The translations under genes and the position numbers were made by a program. The notes under the pieces were generated by a model. It saw only the letters and a program-made list of their open reading frames with translations, made no database searches and was not told the DNA's origin. Below, piece after piece: positions 19,363-29,385 of a DNA stretch of 64,000 bases. Origin of the DNA: an uncultured Roseateles sp. (GTDB taxonomy: Bacteria > Pseudomonadota > Gammaproteobacteria > Burkholderiales > Burkholderiaceae_C); contig NZ_OY729424.1 of assembly GCF_963422335.1 (NCBI RefSeq), positions 4,836,001 to 4,900,000 on the forward strand. The letters run 5' to 3'. How positions within the stretch are numbered: the first letter of the stretch is position 1; every line of letters starts with the position of its first letter.

Positions 19363-20355
19363 TTACTCGGCGACCTTGACCGCGTTCTGCATGACCCATT
19401 TACGCACGCGTTCGGCGTCGCCGATACGCGAGTATTTGCCGGTCGAGTCGAGGAACACCATGATCAGCTTGCGGCCCGCCATCTGCGCCTGCATCACCAG
19501 GCAGCGGCCGGCCTCGTTGATGAATCCGGTCTTTTGCAGGCCGATGTCCCAGGACGGATTGCGCACCAGGCCATTGGTGGTGCGGAACTGCATATTGCGC
19601 CGACCCACGGCCACCAGATGCTCGGCCGAGGTCGAGAACTCGCGCAGCACCGGCACCTCATGGGCCGTCTTCACCAGCAGGGCCAGGTCATGGGCGCTGG
19701 ACTGGTTGCGGCTGGACAAGCCCGTGGGCTCCACATACTGCGTGTCCTTCATGCCCAGCGACTGCGCCTTGGCATTCATCGCCGCGACAAAGGTGGCCAG
19801 ACCGCCCGGATAGTTGCGGCCCAGTGCATTGGCGGCACGGTTTTCCGACGACATCAGCGCCACGTGCATCAGCTCCTGACGGCTCAGCTGCGTGCCGATG
19901 GCCAGACGCGAGCCGGTGCCCTTCTCGGTGTCCACATCGTCCTGCGTGATGGTCAGCATCTCGTTCATGGCCTGCTGCGCTTCAACCACGACCAGGGCCG
20001 TCATCAGCTTGGTGATCGAGGCAATCGGCAGCACCGCCTGCGGGTTCTTGGAGAAAAGCACCTCGTTGGTGTCCTGGTCCAGCACCAGGGCGACGCTGGA
20101 CTTCAGCGCCAGTTCATCCTGATCGGCGTGCAGGCCGGCCAGCTGGCCGAATGACGGTTTGGCCGGGGCAATGTCGGCGATAGACACGCGACGGGCCTTG
20201 ACGCCGGCCTTGGCCTTGCGCTGCGACTTCACGGCCGGTTTCTGGGCCTCCGAAGCCTTGGCGGCATGGGCGCTTTGAACAGGCATCAGCGCGCCGGAGA
20301 GCGACAGCGTCAGGCCTAGCGCGGCGGTCGAGAAAAGCGCGGCAATGGATTTCAA
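19363..20355 (-). CDS. pbpG: D-alanyl-D-alanine endopeptidase, PBP7/PbpG-like (peptidase S11)
   Basis: Periplasmic low-molecular-weight penicillin-binding protein that cleaves peptide cross-links in peptidoglycan. The 330-residue product has a signal peptide ending SAHAA, then a basic Lys/Ala-rich linker. All three active-site motifs are present: SxxK at about Ser113-Lys116 (ASITKLM), SxN at about Ser169 (SSENRA) and KTG at about 274-276 (LQKTGF). The conserved N-terminus is reached only by a TTG start at 20355, with a G-rich stretch seven bases upstream. It lies downstream of, and on the same strand as, leuA, but is separated from it by a terminator. Confidence 0.93.
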   Translation of the reverse strand: MKSIAALFSTAALGLTLSLSGALMPVQSAHAAKASEAQKPAVKSQRKAKAGVKARRVSIADIAPAKPSFGQLAGLHADQDELALKSSVALVLDQDTNEVLFSKNPQAVLPIASITKLMTALVVVEAQQAMNEMLTITQDDVDTEKGTGSRLAIGTQLSRQELMHVALMSSENRAANALGRNYPGGLATFVAAMNAKAQSLGMKDTQYVEPTGLSSRNQSSAHDLALLVKTAHEVPVLREFSTSAEHLVAVGRRNMQFRTTNGLVRNPSWDIGLQKTGFINEAGRCLVMQAQMAGRKLIMVFLDSTGKYSRIGDAERVRKWVMQNAVKVAE

Positions 20356-20415
20356 ACTAGCCCCCGGTAACAGCTGTGAGTCAGTGTAGGTGATAGCAAA
20401 AAACCACGCAAGATC

Positions 20416-20455
20416 AAAAGCTTACGAGACCCTTCTAAAGTTGGGCCTCGCAAGC
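20416..20455 (-). terminator. Probable intrinsic terminator downstream of leuA
   Basis: On the minus strand GCTTGCGAGGCC (20444-20455) pairs with GGTCTCGTAAGC (20420-20431) as 12 RNA base pairs including two G-U pairs, followed by TTTTG. It lies 22 nt past the leuA stop. Confidence 0.6.
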
Positions 20456-20477
20456 ATTAGTGCTCACAAATTAGGCG

Positions 20478-22019
20478 CTAACCCTGAGCCGCAACCCGCT
20501 CGACCTTGCTGTGCAGCTTGTTCAGCGCGCTCAAATAGGCCTTGGCCGATGCCACCACGATGTCGGGGTCGGCGCCCACGCCGTTGACCACCCGGCCGCT
20601 GTGCTGCAGCCGCACGGTCACTTCGCCCTGCGATTCTGTGCTGCCGCTGGTGATCGCATTGACCGAATACAGCACCAGTTCGGCGCCAGTTTCCAACTTG
20701 GACTCGATCGCCTTCAGGCTGGCATCCACCGGGCCGTTGCCATCGCTCTCGGCATGGAACTCCTGATCGCCAGCAGCAAAGGCCACGCTGGCATGCGGCC
20801 GCTCGCCCATCTCCGAGTGCTGCGACAGGGCCAGCAGGCGGTAGAACTCGTTCTCGGCAGTGACGGTCTCGTCCATCACCAGGGCCAGGATGTCCTCGTC
20901 GAAGATCTCGCTCTTGCGGTCGGCCAGGTCCTTGAAGCGCGCAAACGCCGCATTGATTTCGGCCTCGGACTCCAGCGCTATGCCCAGTTCCTGCAGCCGC
21001 TGCTTGAAGGCGTTGCGGCCGCTGAGCTTGCCCAGCACGATCTTGTTGGCCGCCCAGCCCACGTCCTCGGCACGCATGATTTCGTAGGTGTCGCGGGCCT
21101 TCAGCACGCCGTCCTGATGGATGCCCGAGGCATGGGCGAAGGCATTGGCGCCCACCACGGCCTTGTTCGGCTGCACGACGAAACCGGTGGTCTGCGAGAC
21201 CAGGCGCGAGGCCGGCACGATTTGCGTCGCATCGATGCCCAGGTCGAGCTTGAAGTAGTCGCGGCGGGTCTTCACGGCCATGACGATCTCTTCCAGCGAG
21301 CAGTTGCCGGCACGCTCGCCCAAGCCATTGATCGTGCATTCGACCTGGCGTGCGCCGCCGATCTGCACACCGGCCAGCGAATTGGCCACGGCCATGCCCA
21401 GATCGTTGTGGCAGTGCACCGACCAGATCGCCTTGTCGGCATTGGGCACGCGCTCGCGCAGGGTCTTGATGAAGTTGCCGTAGAGCTCGGGGATGGCGTA
21501 GCCCACGGTGTCGGGAATGTTCACCGTCGTCGCGCCCTCGGCGATCACCGCCTCCAGCACGCGGCACAGAAAGTCCATATCGGAGCGGTAGCCGTCCTCG
21601 GGCGAGAACTCGATGTCGTCGCACAGATTGCGGGCAAAGCGCACCGACAGCCGGGCCTGCTCCAGCACCTGCTCGCGCGTCATGCGCAGCTTCTTCTCCA
21701 TATGCAGCTCGCTGGTGGCGATGAAGGTGTGGATGCGCGCACGCTGCGCGCCCTTCAGGGCCTCGGCGGCGCGGGCGATGTCGCGGTCATTGGCCCGGGC
21801 CAGCGAACAGATCGTGCTTTCGCGCACCGCATCGGCAATCGCCTTGACGGCTTCGAAGTCGCCATTGCTGGAGGCGGCGAAGCCGGCCTCGATCACGTCC
21901 ACGCGCAGTCGCTCCAGTTGGCGCGCGATGCGCAGCTTTTCGTCCTTGGTCATCGATGCGCCGGGCGACTGTTCGCCATCACGCAAGGTGGTGTCAAAGA
22001 TGATGAGCTTGTCGGACAT
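20478..22019 (-). CDS. leuA: 2-isopropylmalate synthase
   Basis: First committed enzyme of leucine synthesis: acetyl-CoA plus 2-oxoisovalerate to 2-isopropylmalate. The 513-residue product starts at ATG 22019 ([20 protein letters not shown]) with CTGGAG upstream. The catalytic barrel includes the metal-binding HxH in [13 protein letters not shown]. The C-terminal regulatory domain (about 390-500, [13 protein letters not shown] onward) is present, so leucine feedback inhibition is expected. A leader peptide with five leucine codons and a terminator lie in the 5' untranslated region, pointing to transcription attenuation as well. Confidence 0.97.
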   Translation of the reverse strand: MSDKLIIFDTTLRDGEQSPGASMTKDEKLRIARQLERLRVDVIEAGFAASSNGDFEAVKAIADAVRESTICSLARANDRDIARAAEALKGAQRARIHTFIATSELHMEKKLRMTREQVLEQARLSVRFARNLCDDIEFSPEDGYRSDMDFLCRVLEAVIAEGATTVNIPDTVGYAIPELYGNFIKTLRERVPNADKAIWSVHCHNDLGMAVANSLAGVQIGGARQVECTINGLGERAGNCSLEEIVMAVKTRRDYFKLDLGIDATQIVPASRLVSQTTGFVVQPNKAVVGANAFAHASGIHQDGVLKARDTYEIMRAEDVGWAANKIVLGKLSGRNAFKQRLQELGIALESEAEINAAFARFKDLADRKSEIFDEDILALVMDETVTAENEFYRLLALSQHSEMGERPHASVAFAAGDQEFHAESDGNGPVDASLKAIESKLETGAELVLYSVNAITSGSTESQGEVTVRLQHSGRVVNGVGADPDIVVASAKAYLSALNKLHSKVERVAAQG

Positions 22020-22040
22020 GGGAATCTCCAGAGTGAAAGC

Positions 22041-22082
22041 CAAAAACAAAACGGCCCGCTTGCAGTGTTGCAACGGGCCGTT
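22041..22082 (-). terminator. Attenuator terminator in the leuA leader
   Basis: Stem AACGGCCCG (22050-22058) pairs with CGGGCCGTT (22074-22082), extended by TTGCA/TGCAA around a GTGT loop with one bulged base; about 14 pairs in all. On the minus strand it is followed by TTTTGTTTTTGG. It lies between a leucine-rich leader ORF and the leuA ribosome site, so it should stop transcription before leuA unless an alternative structure forms. Confidence 0.85.
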
Positions 22083-22112
22083 GATGCGAGAGAAATCTAA
22101 AGACGAATACGA

Positions 22113-22172
22113 TCAGCGCGCCCGGAGCACCTCGGGTAGTAGTAGCAGCAGCGTGAAAGCGGTGGTCGACAT
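22113..22172 (-). CDS. leuL: leuA operon leader peptide (attenuation), 19 codons
   Basis: The minus strand encodes MSTTAFTLLLLLPEVLRAR followed by TGA. Six of 19 residues are leucine, five of them consecutive, read by CTG CTG CTA CTA CTA. CTA is normally a rare leucine codon in such a GC-rich genome, which would make the ribosome more sensitive to the charging state of one leucine tRNA. The TGA lies 31 nt before the terminator's 5' arm. Nearby CGGGC (in the last leader codons) can pair with GCCCG of that arm, a possible antiterminator. The arrangement matches leucine-operon attenuators in other proteobacteria; the peptide itself probably has no function. Confidence 0.85.
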   Translation of the reverse strand: MSTTAFTLLLLLPEVLRAR

Positions 22173-22181
22173 CGTGCAGTC

Positions 22182-22212
22182 AATATAGCACGGGGCTTCC
22201 GAGCTTCATCAA
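22182..22212 (-). promoter_or_regulatory. Probable leuA promoter
   Basis: A TATATT -10 (22182-22187) lies just upstream of the leader peptide. TTGATG (22207-22212), 19 bp away and overlapping the pssA stop codon, is the best -35 and is only fair. Initiation about 7 nt downstream would place the leader ATG very close to the 5' end of the RNA. Confidence 0.5.
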
Positions 22213-23039
22213 TGATGAAGGCCCTTTTCATCGGGCTCGTCGGTGGACGTGGAAATCACGCTGACCGGCCGGCCCTTCACCCGCTTGTAGATATAGACGC
22301 CATAGCCCGAGAAACCGTAGATGCAGAACAGCGCGAACAGCACGATGGGCGGGTGGATATTGATCACCGCAATGCCCAGGGCGATGGCCACGATGACGAT
22401 GAAGGGCACGGTACGCTTGAAGCTGACGTCCTTGAAGCTGTAGAACGGCACGTTGGTGACCATGGTCAGGCCGGCGTACAGGGTCAGCGCGCAAGTCGCC
22501 CAGGCCAGTGGCAGATTGGCATGCACGGCCTTGATGCCAGCGTCGTCCACGACCCAGATGAAACCCACCACCAGTGCCGCAGCGGCCGGACTGGGCAGGC
22601 CCTGGAAGAAGCGCTTGTCGACCACGCCGATATTGGTGTTGAAGCGTGCCAGGCGCAGCATCGCGCCGGAGCAGTAGACGAAGGCGGCGATCCAGCCCAG
22701 CTTGCCCAGGCCCTTCAGCGCCCACTCGTAGGTGATCAAGGCCGGCGCGGCGCCGAAGGACACCATGTCGGACAGGCTGTCCATCTGCTCGCCAAAGGTG
22801 GACTGCGTGTTGGTCATCCGCGCGACGCGGCCATCCAGGCTGTCCAGCACCATGGCGCAGAAGATGCCGATGGCGGACTGGTCGAAGCGGCCGTTCATGG
22901 CCATCACCACGGCATAGAAACCGCCAAACAGGGCAGCCAGGGTGAACAGGTTCGGGAGAATGTAGATGCCCTTGCGGCGCGGACGCGGCGGCTCGGGCGT
23001 GTCGCCATCTTCGGCGTCGTGATGTTGCTGGTCGCTCAT
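22209..23039 (-). CDS. pssA: CDP-diacylglycerol-serine O-phosphatidyltransferase
   Basis: Membrane enzyme that makes phosphatidylserine, the precursor of phosphatidylethanolamine. The 276-residue product starts at ATG 23039 (MSDQQHHDAED). It has the CDP-alcohol phosphotransferase signature DGRVAR, eight residues, then GEQMDSLSD (the D-G-A-R-G-D-D pattern), spread over about residues 70-95. Six or more hydrophobic helices follow. It is the type II (integral membrane) form. It lies after the ilvC terminator and just before the leuA promoter, on the same strand. Confidence 0.95.
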   Translation of the reverse strand: MSDQQHHDAEDGDTPEPPRPRRKGIYILPNLFTLAALFGGFYAVVMAMNGRFDQSAIGIFCAMVLDSLDGRVARMTNTQSTFGEQMDSLSDMVSFGAAPALITYEWALKGLGKLGWIAAFVYCSGAMLRLARFNTNIGVVDKRFFQGLPSPAAAALVVGFIWVVDDAGIKAVHANLPLAWATCALTLYAGLTMVTNVPFYSFKDVSFKRTVPFIVIVAIALGIAVINIHPPIVLFALFCIYGFSGYGVYIYKRVKGRPVSVISTSTDEPDEKGLHH

Positions 23040-23065
23040 GGGGCGCGAGGATACCTCAGGCGGGA

Positions 23066-23103
23066 ATGAAAAAGGCCGCGCGGCGGACGGCGGCGCGGCC
23101 TTG
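23066..23103 (-). terminator. Intrinsic terminator downstream of ilvC
   Basis: Stem AAGGCCGCGC (23072-23081) pairs with GCGCGGCCTT (23093-23102), 10 pairs, followed on the minus strand by a TTT run and CATTCCC. It lies about 80 nt after the ilvC stop and ends the ilvBHC unit ahead of pssA. Confidence 0.8.
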
Positions 23104-23183
23104 GCGACAAGCCTACAGTCAGTCGAGGACAGAGCTTTCGGCCCGCGCTGCGCGCGGGACCTCAAGGTCTGTCCCGCGACACA

Positions 23184-24738
<1,555 letters not shown>

Positions 24739-24904
24739 GAATGGATAGAACCTCGTGTTGGCGCGCTCTTCAGACCGGCAGCGGTAACTGCAAGCCCTTG
24801 GCCACGCCTTGCGATGGAAGAAAGATGTTCGTCGGTGTGCTGCGCCTTCGCCCGCGGCCCGACTCAGGGCGGTAACCCTGAACCCGGCCGTGGACTTCAG
24901 CCCA

Positions 24905-26680
24905 TCACAAGTCTTCGGAACCCAGCAGCATCTCGGAGATGCCCTTGCCTGCCTGCACCATGGGCCAGACATTTTCTGAAGGATCGGTGCGCACGTCCAG
25001 GAACACCGTGCGGTCCTTCAATTTCATTGCTTCGCGCAGAGCCGGTTCCACGTCTTCCGGCTTCTCGACCAGCAGGCCGACATGGCCATAGGCCTCGGCC
25101 AGCTTGACGAAGTTGGGCAGCGCGTCCATATAGCTGTGCGAGTAGCGCTTGCCGTAGTCCAGTTCCTGCCACTGGCGCACCATGCCCAGATAGCGGTTGT
25201 TCAGCGAGACGATCTTCACCGGCGTGTTGTACTGCTGGCAGGTCGAGAGCTCCTGGATGCACATCTGGATCGAGCCTTCGCCGGTGATGCAGAACACATC
25301 CGACTCCGGCTTGGCCAGCTTGATGCCCATCGCATACGGCAGGCCCACACCCATCGTGCCCAGGCCGCCGGAATTGATCCAGCGGCGCGGCTCGTCGAAG
25401 CGGTAGTACTGGGCGGCCCACATCTGGTGCTGGCCCACGTCCGAGGTGATGTAGGTGTCGCGGTCCTTGGTCATGTTCCAAAGCGCCTCGACCACCGCCT
25501 GCGGCTTGATCACATCCGGCGAGGTCTTGTACTTCAGGCACTCGCGGCCACGCCAGGTGTTGATCTGGCCCCACCAGGCAGCCAGGCTCTGCGCATCGGG
25601 CCGGGCCTGACCCTCCTTGATCTGGGCGATCAGCTCCTGCAGCACATCCTTGACGTCGCCGACGATCGGAATGTCCACACGCACGCGCTTGGAGATCGAC
25701 GAGGGGTCGATGTCCACATGGATGATCTTGCGCTCGACCGAACCGAAGTGCTTGGGGTTGCCGATCACCCGGTCATCGAAACGGGCGCCCACGGCCAGCA
25801 GCACATCGCAGTTCTGCATGCTCATGTTCGCCTCGTAGGTGCCGTGCATGCCCAGCATGCCCAGGAAACGAGGATCGCTGGCCGGGAAGGCGCCCAGGCC
25901 CATCAAGGTATTGGTGCAGGGATAGCCCAGCAGATTGACCAGCTCGCGCAACTCGGCCGATGCATTACCCAGTATCACGCCGCCGCCGGTGTAGATGTAG
26001 GGGCGCTTGGCCGTCATCAACAGCTGCACGGCCTTGCGGATCTGGCCGGCATGACCCTTGCGTACCGGGTTGTACGAGCGCATCTCGACATGGGTCGGAT
26101 AGACGAAGGCCGTCTTGGCCATCGACACGTCCTTGGGAATGTCCACCACCACCGGGCCGGGACGACCGGTGCGAGCAATGTGGAAGGCCTTCTTCAGGGT
26201 GACGGCCAGATCGCGCACATCCTTGACCAGGAAATTGTGCTTGACGATGGGGCGGGTGATGCCGACGGTGTCGCATTCCTGGAAGGCGTCCAGACCGATC
26301 GCCGGTGTGGGCACCTGACCGGTGATGATCACCATCGGGATCGAGTCCATATAGGCCGTGGCGATGCCGGTGATGGCATTCGTCACACCCGGACCGGAGG
26401 TCACCAGGGCCACGCCTACATCGCCGGTGGCGCGCGCGTAGCCATCAGCGGCATGCACGGCGGCCTGTTCGTGGCGTACCAGCACGTGCTGGATGCTGTC
26501 TTGCTTGTACAGCGCGTCGTAGATGTAAAGCACCGCTCCGCCTGGATAGCCCCAAAGGTATTTGACACCTTCGGCCTGCAGGCTGCGAACGAGGATTTCG
26601 GAGCCATTGGGCTCCACGGGGGGGGTGTTTTGCGGTTGTGCCGTAGAGGCACGCTTGACTTCCGCGCTAGACATGTCCAT
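24905..26680 (-). CDS. ilvB: Acetolactate synthase large subunit, biosynthetic
   Basis: ThDP- and FAD-dependent enzyme that condenses two pyruvates to acetolactate or pyruvate with 2-oxobutyrate. The 591-residue product has an N-terminal ThDP pyrimidine domain with the catalytic Glu in LVRHEQAAVHAADGYARA, a central domain, and the ThDP-Mg domain with GEGSIQMCIQELSTCQQYNTPVKIVSLNN. I start at ATG 26680 because relatives begin near MDMSSAEV and AAAGG lies upstream. An in-frame ATG at 26716 has a stronger GAAGGAG site and would add 12 residues. The 5' region showed no branched-chain leader peptide. Confidence 0.96.
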   Translation of the reverse strand: MDMSSAEVKRASTAQPQNTPPVEPNGSEILVRSLQAEGVKYLWGYPGGAVLYIYDALYKQDSIQHVLVRHEQAAVHAADGYARATGDVGVALVTSGPGVTNAITGIATAYMDSIPMVIITGQVPTPAIGLDAFQECDTVGITRPIVKHNFLVKDVRDLAVTLKKAFHIARTGRPGPVVVDIPKDVSMAKTAFVYPTHVEMRSYNPVRKGHAGQIRKAVQLLMTAKRPYIYTGGGVILGNASAELRELVNLLGYPCTNTLMGLGAFPASDPRFLGMLGMHGTYEANMSMQNCDVLLAVGARFDDRVIGNPKHFGSVERKIIHVDIDPSSISKRVRVDIPIVGDVKDVLQELIAQIKEGQARPDAQSLAAWWGQINTWRGRECLKYKTSPDVIKPQAVVEALWNMTKDRDTYITSDVGQHQMWAAQYYRFDEPRRWINSGGLGTMGVGLPYAMGIKLAKPESDVFCITGEGSIQMCIQELSTCQQYNTPVKIVSLNNRYLGMVRQWQELDYGKRYSHSYMDALPNFVKLAEAYGHVGLLVEKPEDVEPALREAMKLKDRTVFLDVRTDPSENVWPMVQAGKGISEMLLGSEDL

Positions 26681-26932
26681 TTCGAACCTTTGTGAATTTC
26701 TCTGACGAAAAACCATTGGTGCTCCTTCTCGCACCCTCGTGAGGTGGACTCGGAACCTGCGCGGTCAAAAACGAGAAGCCCAGGTCGGGCGGCCAGCTTG
26801 AGACCCATTGTTGTGCGACGCAACATTAACACATCGCGACAAGCCTCAGACTTCTTGCATCGGCAAGAGTCGCTTGCAATGCGATAATCGCTCCCGCTCT
26901 GCACCCCTGCGCATCACGCTGCACCCTTTCCA

Positions 26933-27499
26933 TTGGCCACCGACAAAGAACTCAGCGACTTCCTCAAGAGCGTCGAAAAACGCGCCTTCAAACGTACGGC
27001 TTACCTCGTTCGTGATGAAGATGCCGCGCTCGACATCGTGCAGGATTCCATGATCAGGCTGGCCGAAAAGTACCTGGACCGACCAGCCGCCGAGTTGCCA
27101 CTGCTGTTCCAGCGCATCCTATCCAACGCCTCGATGGACTGGTTCCGCAGGCAGAAGGTCCGCAACGCGGTGATGCAGAACATGTCCTCCTTCGAGGGCG
27201 CCGATGGCGAAGGCGACTTCGATCTGCTGGAGTCGCTGGAATCCCAGGAAGGCATGATGGGCGCCGAAAGCGCGGCCGACGAGGTTTCACGGGCACAGAC
27301 CTTGCTTGCTATCGAGGGCGAAGTCGCGCAATTGCCCACACGTCAACGGGAAGCCTTTTTGCTGCGTTACTGGGAAGAGCTTGACGTCGCAGAGACGGCG
27401 GGTGTCATGGGCTGCTCGGAAGGCAGCGTCAAAACCCACTGCTCACGGGCAGTTCACGCGCTGGCCAAAGCATTAAGGGCAAAGGGAATCACACTATGA
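26933..27499 (+). CDS. RNA polymerase sigma factor, ECF-like
   Basis: A 188-residue sigma-70 family protein with region 2 (about 10-80: KRTAYLVRDEDAALDIVQDSMIRLAEKY and SNASMDWFRRQKVRN) and region 4 (about 130-185: LPTRQREAFLLRYWEELDVAETAGVMGCSEGSVKTHCSRA), joined by a variable acidic linker. Region 3 is missing, as in ECF factors. The start is TTG 26933 (no in-frame ATG before region 2) without a clear ribosome site. It is divergent from ilvB. Its last codons overlap the ATG of the DUF3619 gene, an arrangement often seen for sigma/anti-sigma pairs. Confidence 0.9.
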   Translation: MATDKELSDFLKSVEKRAFKRTAYLVRDEDAALDIVQDSMIRLAEKYLDRPAAELPLLFQRILSNASMDWFRRQKVRNAVMQNMSSFEGADGEGDFDLLESLESQEGMMGAESAADEVSRAQTLLAIEGEVAQLPTRQREAFLLRYWEELDVAETAGVMGCSEGSVKTHCSRAVHALAKALRAKGITL

Positions 27500-27951
27500 A
27501 GCACAACACCGCCCCCCGTACCGAAAGCGCTTCAGCAGAGGCTCGCCTGGGTGCCCGCTTGAGCGCTCGGCTCAGCGAGCGTTCGGAGCAATTGCCGCAC
27601 GATATCAGCGAACGTCTGCGTTTTGCCCGCGAATCGGCGCTTAATCGGGCACGCGAGGTACGCAGCGCGCAAACCCGCCCCATCCGTGAACTGAGCCTTG
27701 GACTGGTCGGCATGGGCCGCAGCGCCGCGTTGTCCGGCGGACCGGAACGCTCGCCCTGGTGGCTCAAGTTTGCTTCGGTGCTGCCTCTGCTGGCACTGGT
27801 GGTCGGCCTGGTGCTGATCAATGAAGGCCAGTTGTACGAACAAATCCTTGCCGCCGCCGATGTGGACACCGCCTTGTTGGCCGACAATCTGCCACCTACC
27901 GCCTACAGCGACCCCGGTTTCTCGGAGTATCTGGCGGGAGAAGACGAGTAA
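27496..27951 (+). CDS. DUF3619 family single-pass membrane protein (candidate anti-sigma factor)
   Basis: A 151-residue protein coupled to the sigma gene by an ATGA overlap. It has an Arg/Ala-rich N-terminal soluble part of about 85 residues (LSERSEQLPHDISERLRFARESALNRAR), one hydrophobic helix at about 88-108 (WWLKFASVLPLLALVVGLVL) and a short acidic C-terminal tail ending EYLAGEDE. The topology (cytoplasmic N-terminus, one helix) and the position after a sigma gene fit an anti-sigma role. No zinc-type HxxxCxxC motif is present. Function is not established; the anti-sigma idea is inference. Confidence 0.8.
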   Translation: MKHNTAPRTESASAEARLGARLSARLSERSEQLPHDISERLRFARESALNRAREVRSAQTRPIRELSLGLVGMGRSAALSGGPERSPWWLKFASVLPLLALVVGLVLINEGQLYEQILAAADVDTALLADNLPPTAYSDPGFSEYLAGEDE

Positions 27952-27963
27952 TCGGAACCGGGC

Positions 27964-28815
27964 ATGACGCGACTGGCGGATAGATCTCTCAGCAGTTCAG
28001 CAAGAAGTTCAGCTTTCATCAGCGGCCTCGTTTCGGGGCTGCTTTCTTTCGCCTGCCTGCAAGCGCATGCCCAAGACACGGGCGCAGCCAGCGCAGTGCC
28101 GCCGGCGGCCAGCCCGCCGCCCGTCGAGGCAGCGCCAGTCGCCGCCCCGGTCTTGAAGCCGCCGCTGACCCAGGGCACCTCGGCCGTGCCGGACCTCTAT
28201 CTGTGGAGGCAGCTGACGCCGACCCAGCAGCAAGCGCTGGCCCCGATGGCCAAGGACTGGGACAGCTTGGACCTGTCCCGCCGCCGCAAATGGCTGGAGA
28301 TCGCCACGCGATTCCCCTCCCTGCCCGCAGACGAGCAAGCGCGTGTTCAGGAGCGCATGAGCAGCTGGGCCAAGTTGTCGCCTGTCGAGCGCAGCCAGGC
28401 CCGCATCGGTTTTCAGCAGGCTCAGCAGATCACTCCGGAGTCGCGCCAGGCCAAATGGGAGGCCTACCAGGCACTGCCGCCCGAGCAGCGCCAGGAACTG
28501 GCCGACAAGGCCGCCAAGAAGACCGAGGCCAAGATCGGCAAAGCCGCAGCACCAATCACCAAACCGGTGCTGGACAACCAGGCCAAGTCCAATTTGGTGC
28601 CCCAGCGCACCAGCGCACCCCAGCCGATGTCGGTGGCACCCACGGTGGTGCAGAACAAACCCGGCGTGACCACAACCCTGATCAACCAGACCGCCAAACC
28701 GCCAGCCCATCAGCAAAGCGGCATGCCCAAGATCATGGCTGCGCCCGAACTGGTGGACCCGAACACCTTGTTGCCCAAGCGCCCAGCGGGATCCGCCAGC
28801 ACACCCCGTTCATGA
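27964..28815 (+). CDS. DUF3106 family exported protein
   Basis: A 283-residue protein with a signal peptide ending LQAHAQ (cleavage near residue 36), then a Pro/Ala-rich linker. A helical region (about 80-180) follows, made of repeated units of the form W-x-x-L-(S/T/P)-P-x-(E/Q)-(Q/R), for example WRQLTPTQQ, WAKLSPVER and YQALPPEQR. The units recall the LTxxQ-type helices of Spy/CpxP periplasmic proteins, but I cannot claim homology. The C-terminus is low-complexity. It lies 12 nt after DUF3619 and overlaps the RDD gene by ATGA. Role unknown; a periplasmic partner of the sigma system is plausible. Confidence 0.82.
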   Translation: MTRLADRSLSSSARSSAFISGLVSGLLSFACLQAHAQDTGAASAVPPAASPPPVEAAPVAAPVLKPPLTQGTSAVPDLYLWRQLTPTQQQALAPMAKDWDSLDLSRRRKWLEIATRFPSLPADEQARVQERMSSWAKLSPVERSQARIGFQQAQQITPESRQAKWEAYQALPPEQRQELADKAAKKTEAKIGKAAAPITKPVLDNQAKSNLVPQRTSAPQPMSVAPTVVQNKPGVTTTLINQTAKPPAHQQSGMPKIMAAPELVDPNTLLPKRPAGSASTPRS

Positions 28816-29333
28816 GTGAAGCCCTGTTGAATCCGGCCGGGGCTGCGCCCGGCCTGGCGCGGCGTTTGGCCAGTTTGACCTACGAAGGCGTGGTCCTGTT
28901 CGGCGTCGTCTTTGTGGCCGGCTATCTCTATTCGGCGCTGACCCAGCAGCGCAATGCCATGCAAGGCCGCTATGGTCTGATGGCCTTCGAGTTCGTCGTG
29001 CTGGGCATCTACTTCATCTGGTTCTGGACCCATGGCGGTCAGACGGTGGCCATGAAGGCCTGGCATCTGCGCGTGGTGGACAGTGCGAACCGGCCCTTGA
29101 GCCAGGTCCGCGCGCTGGCCCGCTATGCGGCAGGCCTGCTGTGGTTCGCGCCGGCACTGCTGGTCATCGAGCTTTGCGGCATCAAGGGCACCGCCCCGGT
29201 GCTGGGTACCTTGTTCGCTGGCATGCTGACTTACGCCCTGCTCGCACTGCTGCTGCCAGGGCGCCAGTTCCTGCATGACCTGCTGTGCGGCACCCGGCTG
29301 ATCACGCAACACCCGGCCCCAAGGAAGCGCTGA
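28812..29333 (+). CDS. RDD family inner-membrane protein
   Basis: A 173-residue protein with the RDD domain: N-terminal PGLARRLASLTYEGVVLFGVVF, where Arg-Arg and a polar residue replace the strict R-D-D pattern, then further membrane helices and the conserved MKAWHLRVVD segment. Some RDD proteins have been linked to ion transport, but the function here is unknown. ATG 28812 overlaps the DUF3106 stop, making it the fourth gene of the sigma-factor operon. Confidence 0.85.
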   Translation: MSEALLNPAGAAPGLARRLASLTYEGVVLFGVVFVAGYLYSALTQQRNAMQGRYGLMAFEFVVLGIYFIWFWTHGGQTVAMKAWHLRVVDSANRPLSQVRALARYAAGLLWFAPALLVIELCGIKGTAPVLGTLFAGMLTYALLALLLPGRQFLHDLLCGTRLITQHPAPRKR

Positions 29334-29385
29334 GCCGCGAACCGCCTGCCAAACCGTGCGCCAACTTGGGCACAATCAGCATCCC

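Noticed and set aside
26681..26932. Possible branched-chain attenuator before ilvB
   Set aside because: No short frame with Leu/Val/Ile runs and no terminator hairpin with a T-run was found, unlike leuA.
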